Source: Synechococcales cyanobacterium S06 (GTDB taxonomy: Bacteria; Cyanobacteriota; Cyanobacteriia; Cyanobacteriales; JAABRE01). Taken from it: a DNA stretch of 64,000 bases. The stretch covers positions 1-64,000 of the forward strand of contig JAABRE010000016.1 in assembly GCA_011391125.1 (NCBI GenBank), read 5' to 3'. The position numbers and the translations under genes are program-made. A model generated the notes under the pieces. The model was not told the origin of the DNA and did no database searches. It saw only the letters and a program-made list of their open reading frames with translations. Positions 62,232 to 64,000 of this stretch are shown piece by piece. The number at the start of each line of letters is the position of its first letter. Position 1 is the stretch's first letter.

Positions 62232-64000
62232 TTAGTGAGAATATCCGGCGGTTAGTTCGACAATAATATCAAAGGAAAAATTGTTAGTTAAATAACTTAA
62301 ATACTGTTTTAATTCAGAATATTCTTCGGGAATTTCTGAGAGAATCGGGGTAATTTCATCAGCGCTACATTGTAAAGCTGCCAGTTGTAATTGTTTAATC
62401 CATTCTGAGGAAAAGTTACTTAAAGTTTGTTTAATTTTAGAGGGATTATGTTGATAATCTAACTCAGGAGTAGCCGGAGGATGACTAATTAAGTCTTCGT
62501 AAATATATTCGATATCTAAATATTCTTTAATTTTATTAAGTAATACTTCAGTGCGAAAAGGTTTACGAACAAAATCGTCACAACCTAGAGCTAAAACTTC
62601 TGATTTTTGTTCTTCAAAAGCACTAGCAGTAAGAGCAATAATAATTGTTTTTAGTTCCTGATTCTGTTTCTTTTTCTGATGTTTTTTTTCTTGATGTCTA
62701 ATTTTTTTTGTTGCTTGTAATCCATCCATAATGGGCATTTTTAGATCCATCCAAATTAAATGAGGTTGCCATTGATTCCATAACGCAATTGCTTCTTTTC
62801 CATTTCTAGCTTCCTGAACCGAAAAACCGACATCTAATAGTATTTTCATCAAAAGTTGTCTATTTTCATTATTATCTTCTACTACTAAAATACGATATTC
62901 AGGTTGATCGGGTGCAAGATACATAATTTTATTCTGATAATTCGTCATTTCTGTTGGTATAGAAAGACAAGGAGCAGTATAAATATAAAAACTAAAAATA
63001 GAACCTTGATTAACTTTACTTTGAATAGAAATTTCACCTCCCATCATTTCCGTAAATTGACGACTAATGGCCAAACCTAAACCAGTTCCTTGAGAAGATT
63101 GTGTCCCTATTTTTGTTTGTACAAATGGTTTAAATAATAAAGAAATATCTTCGGGATCAATACCAGGGCCAGTGTCTTCTATTTCAAAATGTATTTGATG
63201 GGTATAATTCAAATGATCGGCTATTTCGATCGCCTTAACTCGCAAAATTACGTGGCCTTGATTGGTAAATTTAATGGCATTACTAATAATATTAATTAAC
63301 ACTTGTCTTAATTTGCTTTCATCAGTTTGGACATAGTGGGGAACCGTATTATTGGTCAGAAAAATAAGTTCAATATTTTTCGATTTAGCTTTTAATTTAA
63401 ACATATTTTCAAGATTATTTAAAAGGGCAAATAAATCAAAATCATTTTGGGTAAATTTAGTGCGGCCAGCTTCAATTTTTGACATTTCTAAAACGTCATT
63501 AATTAAATTTAATAAGTGTTCACCACTACGATTAATAATACTTAAATGTTCTTGGTGTTCTGGTTTTAAAGAAAGATCACGACTCATGACTTGAGCAAAA
63601 CCCAAAATAGCATTTAAAGGAGTTCTTAATTCGTGACTCATACTAGCCAAAAATTGACTTTTAGCTAGATTGGCACTTTCGGCAGTTTCCTTGGCTTTTT
63701 GTAAGGCAGTGGAAGTATAATGACGTTCTATTGCAACACTGGCTAAATGAATGGTTTTATCAATTAATTGATCATCGATTAAAAGAGAAGAATAATGGTG
63801 GGGAAAATAGATCAGAAAAAGACCTAAAATTTTATGTTGGGAAGAAAATATTTCTTTACATAAATAATGTGTTAAACCAACTTTATGAGCTAAAGGTTTA
63901 ATTAATTCTAAAAAATTTTCCAGTATCAGTGATTTATTCTCATAAGTAATTGCTGGTAATAAGTCAAGGTTAAGTTGATTTATTTGCTCATTATAGGAAT
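62232..64000 (-). CDS. hybrid sensor histidine kinase, partial (GAF-HisKA-HATPase-REC), start outside window
   Basis: The frame is open from the right edge; the TTG at 63650 is only an internal leucine codon of FLASMSHELRTPLNA. Visible in order: the end of a GAF domain (ILGLFLIYFPHHYSSLL, TIHLASVAIERHYTSTALQK), HisKA with the phospho-histidine in SMSHELRTPL, a complete ATPase (QVLINIISNAIKFTNQG, DTGPGIDPED, GTGLGLAISRQFTEMMGG), a receiver (RILVVEDNNENRQLL, IWMDLKMPIMDG) and a helical C-terminus of about 80 residues. It lies 6 bases upstream of the response-regulator cyclase on the same strand, forming a two-component cAMP unit. Confidence 0.92.
   Translation of the reverse strand, partial: SYNEQINQLNLDLLPAITYENKSLILENFLELIKPLAHKVGLTHYLCKEIFSSQHKILGLFLIYFPHHYSSLLIDDQLIDKTIHLASVAIERHYTSTALQKAKETAESANLAKSQFLASMSHELRTPLNAILGFAQVMSRDLSLKPEHQEHLSIINRSGEHLLNLINDVLEMSKIEAGRTKFTQNDFDLFALLNNLENMFKLKAKSKNIELIFLTNNTVPHYVQTDESKLRQVLINIISNAIKFTNQGHVILRVKAIEIADHLNYTHQIHFEIEDTGPGIDPEDISLLFKPFVQTKIGTQSSQGTGLGLAISRQFTEMMGGEISIQSKVNQGSIFSFYIYTAPCLSIPTEMTNYQNKIMYLAPDQPEYRILVVEDNNENRQLLMKILLDVGFSVQEARNGKEAIALWNQWQPHLIWMDLKMPIMDGLQATKKIRHQEKKHQKKKQNQELKTIIIALTASAFEEQKSEVLALGCDDFVRKPFRTEVLLNKIKEYLDIEYIYEDLISHPPATPELDYQHNPSKIKQTLSNFSSEWIKQLQLAALQCSADEITPILSEIPEEYSELKQYLSYLTNNFSFDIIVELTAGYSH

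Noticed and set aside
1-64000. tRNA, rRNA, RNase P, tmRNA genes
   Set aside because: None of their conserved sequence cores was recognised by eye in the spacers. A covariance-model scan would be decisive.

Overview
The window is chromosomal DNA from a low-GC cyanobacterium. The evidence is roughly twenty HIP1 octamers (GCGATCGC), weak Shine-Dalgarno sequences, and cyanobacterial gene families: a Cph2-type phytochrome, HmpF, KGK, DUF1822, CcsB, hemL of the C5 pathway, and a pilGHIJ cluster followed by the MlaE-type permease as in Synechocystis slr1041-slr1045. AT-rich spacers full of heptanucleotide repeats and small palindromic elements suggest a Cyanobacterium/Geminocystis-like or related chroococcalean lineage. 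The genus is inference.

Layout. 0.2-4.0 kb: a minus-strand arsenic island, arsR - pstS-like - acr3 - arsH - arsC, with two perfect copies of the cyanobacterial ArsR operator (ATCAA-N6-TTGAT), one before acr3 and one before the pstS-like gene. 4.0-9.3 kb: an AlkB dioxygenase, a nonsense-broken Rpn/DUF4351 nuclease gene, a secreted FAD oxidoreductase, a degenerate histidine kinase and a GNAT. 9.9-13.9 kb: an accessory patch with an HTH protein, a PIN toxin/antitoxin pair, a 67-residue Gly/Ala-rich peptide, a TPR protein that also carries a glycine-rich hydrophobic segment, and a broken ParD. 14.3-17.1 kb: a cNMP-fold protein and the CIRCE-controlled groES-groEL operon. 17.1-23.7 kb: tandem repeats, a type ISP restriction-modification remnant, a GH57 glycosidase, a membrane-anchored PD-(D/E)xK nuclease, thiE-thiS and a 37-residue membrane peptide. 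23.7-26.6 kb: FHA-TM and MscS-DEP genes and a broken four-helix-bundle gene. 26.7-35.4 kb: the motility locus pilG-pilH-pilI-pilJ-mlaE, with divergent hmpF. 35.4-43.6 kb: tilS, a KGK protein, ccsB and a cph2 orthologue. 43.6-48.4 kb: a Cry-DASH gene with a large internal deletion, a divergent sigma factor with DUF1822, and hemL. 48.7-53.7 kb: a hormogonium-polysaccharide-like operon (hpsL, GT2, GT4, acyltransferase). 53.9-58.9 kb: Uma2, a HicB-like protein, small orphans and ileS. 59.0-64.0 kb: a CHAT protease-like membrane protein and a hybrid histidine kinase with a response-regulator adenylate cyclase. The kinase runs off the right edge.

Themes. (1) Motility: PilGHIJ, HmpF, the Hps-like polysaccharide operon and the light-responsive c-di-GMP enzyme Cph2 plausibly act on the same type IV pilus phototaxis machinery. 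The CheA partner of PilGHIJ is not in the window. (2) Decay: four genes (Rpn-type nuclease, ParD, ISP R-M fragment, four-helix bundle) carry a stop codon in frame with recognisable coding sequence on both sides, and a Cry-DASH gene keeps only its two ends. TAG also ends intact genes here, so this is pseudogenisation rather than recoding. (3) Small non-coding mobile elements: at least four families. One has 6-bp target duplications at both copies and differs between copies by one 7-bp unit. One pair of 128-bp copies differs at one base. One repeat is inserted in frame inside ileS. (4) Candidate undescribed systems: the sigma/DUF1822 pair, the CHAT protein with a membrane span and Cys-rich tail, the membrane-anchored nuclease, and the Gly-rich peptide/TPR pair.
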